NCBI GenBank assembly: GCA_019192545.1
Contig: JAHCMI010000086.1
Location: forward strand, 1-35,542
DNA from: Rivularia sp. MS3
GTDB lineage: Bacteria; Cyanobacteriota; Cyanobacteriia; Cyanobacteriales; Nostocaceae
Length of the DNA stretch: 35,542 bases
Direction of reading: 5' to 3'
Shown here: in pieces, positions 33,242-35,542 of the stretch
Numbering within the stretch: the first letter of the stretch is position 1
Layout: each line of letters begins with the position of its first letter
Position numbers and translations under genes: made by a program
Notes under the pieces: generated by a model
Seen by the model: only the letters and a program-made list of their open reading frames with translations
Database searches by the model: none
Told to the model about the DNA's origin: nothing

Positions 33242-34012
33242 ATGAATGTTAATAACAGAAATTCCACTAGCCGTATTAAGGAGAATAAGGGCTTGGGCTA
33301 CGAACGCTGGAAGCAAGACCTAAAAAATGACCTGATTGCTGGTTTGCTGGTCATAATTCCTTTAGCAACAACAATTTGGTTAACGGTTACAATTGCTATT
33401 TGGGTAATCAATTTTTTGACTCAGATACCCAAACAACTGAATCCTTTTGAGGGGTTAAACCCTTTATTAATTAATTTATTAAACTTTGTGGTGGGTTTTA
33501 CGGTACCACTATTAAGTATCCTTTTAATTGGATTAATGGCTCGCAATATAGCGGGTAAGTGGTTGCTCGATTTTGGAGAACGCTTTTTACAAGCAATTCC
33601 TTTAGCCGGACAAATTTATAAAACCCTCAAGCAGCTTTTAGAAACCCTATTAAAAGATACTAATAATAAGTTTCGTCGCGTAATTTTGGTAGAGTATCCG
33701 CGACAGGGGATGTGGGCAATTGGTTTTGTTACGGGTGCTGTCAGCAGTGATATTCAATCTCAAATGCCTGAAGCGATGTTAAGTGTTTTTATCCCCACCA
33801 CTCCTAACCCTACTACGGGATGGTATGCAGTTGTTCCGGAAAAAGATGTAGTTGATCTATCAATGTCAATAGAAGAAGCGTTCAAAATATTGATATCTGG
33901 CGGTATTGTTTCTCAAGCGGCTCCCTTACCTCCTTTAGAAATTCCTAAAGAACGCAAGCTGGAAACTTCCCGAGAAAAAAAGCGACAGGTAATTCCTGTT
34001 GAAGAAGCTTAA
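33242..34012 (+). CDS. DUF502 family membrane protein
   Basis: A membrane protein of about 256 residues in the DUF502 family. Two hydrophobic stretches are clear: LIAGLLVIIPLATTIWLTVT into IAIWVINFL, and LLINLLNFVVGFTVPLLSIL into LIGLMA. The diagnostic loop IPLAGQIYKTLKQLLETLLK and the domain with VILVEYPRQGMWAIGFVTG and FIPTTPNPTTGW follow. Function is unknown. The frame opens at a TTG at 33197; the ATG at 33242 matches the family start better, though neither has a clear ribosome binding site. It precedes nusB and ftsY, an order I recall from other cyanobacteria. The C-terminus is charged (Glu/Arg/Lys-rich). Confidence 0.9.
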   Translation: MNVNNRNSTSRIKENKGLGYERWKQDLKNDLIAGLLVIIPLATTIWLTVTIAIWVINFLTQIPKQLNPFEGLNPLLINLLNFVVGFTVPLLSILLIGLMARNIAGKWLLDFGERFLQAIPLAGQIYKTLKQLLETLLKDTNNKFRRVILVEYPRQGMWAIGFVTGAVSSDIQSQMPEAMLSVFIPTTPNPTTGWYAVVPEKDVVDLSMSIEEAFKILISGGIVSQAAPLPPLEIPKERKLETSREKKRQVIPVEEA

Positions 34013-34338
34013 TCTATATTGCTGCTTCGCGGTGTTCGGTTGCATGGTATTTTGTGAAGCAGTGGTCAAACAATTACAGTACAACCTAAAATTTGTTCTG
34101 TATTCTAATTGAATATTAGGGAAGGGCATAGATGTGCCGTTGTGCTGCAAAGATGCGGTTTAGTTTGGGAGAAGACTGTCTTTTCCCTAACTTTATCCTT
34201 ATTCCACAGTAATTAAACAATTTTAAGTGATGGAATTTAACTGTGCTTTAGTTTGATTAGAAGTTTTTTTACGTTCACCTTTAAGTGTGGCTTGTGGAAG
34301 CCCATACCCGCCATACTACCAATTATGTTGAAACTGTC
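34013..34338. other. Spacer between the DUF502 gene and nusB
   Basis: About 326 bp with no gene, repeat family or terminator that I can recognise. A GTG at 34285 is in frame with nusB, but the extra 18 residues are not family-like. Confidence 0.5.
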
Positions 34339-34977
34339 ATGCAAGATCGTACACGTCAACCCCGTCAAATTGCTCGCGAACTCGCTTTATTAAGTCTTTC
34401 TCAGCTACCTGTAAACCCCAAAACATTAACAGAAGATCAACTTCCTGAATTAGTGCTTGGAGCAGTACGTACTCTAAGAGGAGAGATAAAAGATAGTTTA
34501 GAAAATGCTTCTGATGAGCTAAAAAATAGTAACGATCGTCTTTTGACTAGCGAAACTCGTGCTGCTGACTTGAATACTTCTAGGACAATGCTCAAAGAAG
34601 CAATTGAATATACTCGGACAGCAATTAATCGGTTGGCTTATACGCTCGATTTTCTGGAATTGAGTCAGGAAACTAATAAAAAATACAAGGAAATAAATGA
34701 ATATGCTATTAACCTAGTGAGAAAAATTTCCTCAGAACGTCAGTTTCTAGATCAAAAAATATCTACTGCTTTAGTAGATTGGCAAGTAAACCGACTTGCT
34801 CAAATCGACCGAGATATTTTACGTATTGCTGTAGCTGATATAGAATTTTTTGAAATCCCTTCTAAAGTCGCAATCAATGAAGCTGTAGAGCTTGCTAAAC
34901 GTTACAGTGGAGAAGATGGGCATCGATTTATCAACGGTGTTTTACGGAAAATCACCGAACAACAGGTTAAACGTTAA
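34339..34977 (+). CDS. nusB: Transcription antitermination factor NusB
   Basis: A 212-residue NusB, which with NusE (S10) binds boxA RNA and supports antitermination on rRNA operons. [19 protein letters not shown] is the N-terminal helix with the Arg-rich RNA-binding surface; the C-terminal core [19 protein letters not shown], then [20 protein letters not shown] and FINGVLRKI, is highly conserved. About 70 residues between (roughly 45-115) form a helical, charged insert, so the protein is longer than the 140-residue Escherichia coli form, as in other cyanobacteria. The start is placed at ATG 34339, because [10 protein letters not shown] matches the family and the upstream GTG extension does not. 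ftsY follows after 203 bp of repeats. Confidence 0.93.
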   Translation: MQDRTRQPRQIARELALLSLSQLPVNPKTLTEDQLPELVLGAVRTLRGEIKDSLENASDELKNSNDRLLTSETRAADLNTSRTMLKEAIEYTRTAINRLAYTLDFLELSQETNKKYKEINEYAINLVRKISSERQFLDQKISTALVDWQVNRLAQIDRDILRIAVADIEFFEIPSKVAINEAVELAKRYSGEDGHRFINGVLRKITEQQVKR

Positions 34978-35108
34978 ACGTTAAACTTTTAAGTTTAAAG
35001 GTTAAAGGTCAAAGGTTAAAGGGTAAAGGTTAAAGGTAATAGGTAATTTGTGAAACATGCTAATTTATCACTCTTAACTCTTAACTCCTAACTTCTAACT
35101 CCTAATTA
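34978..35108. repeat. AAAGGTT and TAACTCC short tandem repeats
   Basis: AAACGTT units, then AAAGGTT/AAAGGTC/AAAGGGT units (34975-35035) and a GGTAATA pair, followed by CTTAACTCTTAACTCCTAAC (35065-35108 array). All lie between nusB and ftsY. Confidence 0.85.
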
Positions 35109-35180
35109 ATAACCCCCTGTGTGTTTAATAATTAATAGTTAATTAAAGTTATTTTATAACCGAACTCCTAAATTTATCTA

Positions 35181-35542
35181 ATGGTTTTTAATTGGTTTCG
35201 CCGTCAAAATAAAAAGTCTTCCGAACCTTCTTCTGAAGAGAGAAACGAGCAAGAAAAAGTTGAAAATGTTGCCAGTACCACAGAATCAGATGAAGAATCG
35301 TCAACTGAAGAATCACCTCCAGCACAGACGACGGAAGATTTATTAGCTTTTGCCAAAGCTGCCTACAAAAATATTCAAGATAAACAACAAACAACTGATT
35401 CGAGCGGAAATTCTACATCTGAGGCAGTCACTGAAGCTGTTTCTCAAGCTGAAGAACCTCAACAAGCTAGCGAATCTCCTCAAGAAGCTGAAGCTGTTTC
35501 TCAAGCTGAAGAACCTCAACAAGCTAGCGAATCTCCTCAAGA
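35181..35542 (+). CDS. ftsY: Signal recognition particle receptor FtsY, N-terminal part (cut by window end)
   Basis: An open frame of 120 complete codons without a stop, beginning MVFNWFRRQNKKSSEPSSEE. That short basic-aromatic start followed by a long acidic Glu/Ser/Thr/Gln-rich stretch is the membrane-binding A region of cyanobacterial FtsY; the GTPase NG domain must lie beyond the window. EDLLAFAKAAYKNIQDKQQ (about 53-71) is a predicted amphipathic helix. The gene follows nusB, as I recall in related genomes. From codon 85 the sequence becomes a tandem 19-residue repeat, EAVSQAEEPQQASESPQEA, with a second copy running to the window end. FtsY docks SRP-ribosome complexes at the membrane. 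Without the NG domain, identity rests on start and context. Confidence 0.82.
   Translation, partial: MVFNWFRRQNKKSSEPSSEERNEQEKVENVASTTESDEESSTEESPPAQTTEDLLAFAKAAYKNIQDKQQTTDSSGNSTSEAVTEAVSQAEEPQQASESPQEAEAVSQAEEPQQASESPQ
35433..35542. repeat. 57-bp in-frame tandem repeat in ftsY
   Basis: GAAGCTGTTTCTCAAGCTGA begins at 35433 and again at 35490. The second copy is identical to the first for the 53 bases visible. Period 57 bp equals 19 codons, so the repeat keeps the frame; more copies may lie past the window. Confidence 0.95.

Noticed and set aside
35343-35540. Minus-strand frame with repeated RRFASLLRFFSLRNSF
   Set aside because: It is the reverse reading of the 57-bp repeat in ftsY; the repeats make it look protein-like.

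Overview
The window is chromosomal DNA of a filamentous, hormogonium-forming cyanobacterium, most likely of the Nostocales. Three things point there: (i) gene content and order (ribBA, argC, eno, an SLH-OprB type porin, clpB, htpG-rpmB, a DUF502-nusB-ftsY run and a hormogonium-polysaccharide (hps) locus); (ii) at least ten HIP1 octamers GCGATCGC (near 2652, 3595, 8337, 9453, 10646, 17464, 21349, 24838, 27884, 31714), far above chance for AT-rich DNA; (iii) many heptanucleotide short tandem repeats and small palindromic elements between genes. I cannot name the genus.

Layout. 0-3 kb: two small membrane proteins, then bifunctional riboflavin enzyme RibBA on the minus strand. 3.2-4.2 kb: an ArgC homologue whose catalytic cysteine reads serine. 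4.2-6.2 kb: a repeat-dense island with a retropepsin-like protein and a pentapeptide-repeat protein; a 313-bp period tandem duplication carries away the tail of the latter. 6.2-9.5 kb: divergent eno and a porin with a low-complexity, intergenic-repeat-like insert in frame near its N-terminus. 10.0-12.7 kb: clpB. 13.2-16.3 kb: three family 2 glycosyltransferases, one an HpsE paralogue and two paralogous to each other. 16.5-19.0 kb: htpG and rpmB with a good terminator. 19.7-32.5 kb: the hps locus. 33.2 kb to the end: DUF502 protein, nusB and the 5' part of ftsY, running off the window.

The hps locus is the most interesting part. It reads hpsA, hpsB, hpsC, hpsD (pseudopilins), hpsE (glycosyltransferase), a second GspH-type pseudopilin, a DUF2064/TIGR04282 nucleotidyl- or glycosyltransferase-like protein, an HpsJ-family membrane coiled-coil protein and another family 2 glycosyltransferase. 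HpsA, a 1577-residue protein, has an N-terminus resembling PilX/GspK pseudopilins. With HpsB (GspI/PilV-like), HpsC (GspJ/PilW-like) and HpsD (GspH/FimT-like) this would make a complete minor-pseudopilin tip set built round a giant K-type subunit. All five pilin-like proteins carry an even number of cysteines, all beyond the membrane helix. The known role of hps genes is making and exporting the polysaccharide used in hormogonium gliding. The tip-complex reading is my inference.

Intergenic DNA is unusually rich in repeats: several palindromic families recur (TIR types GTAGGTTGGGTTAGACACGA, GGTGCGTGACGG and AGGACTTACGCA), some standing where terminators or spacers would be. A perfect 12-bp inverted repeat straddles the start codon of one glycosyltransferase. 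I saw no tRNA, rRNA, CRISPR array, transposase or prophage gene.
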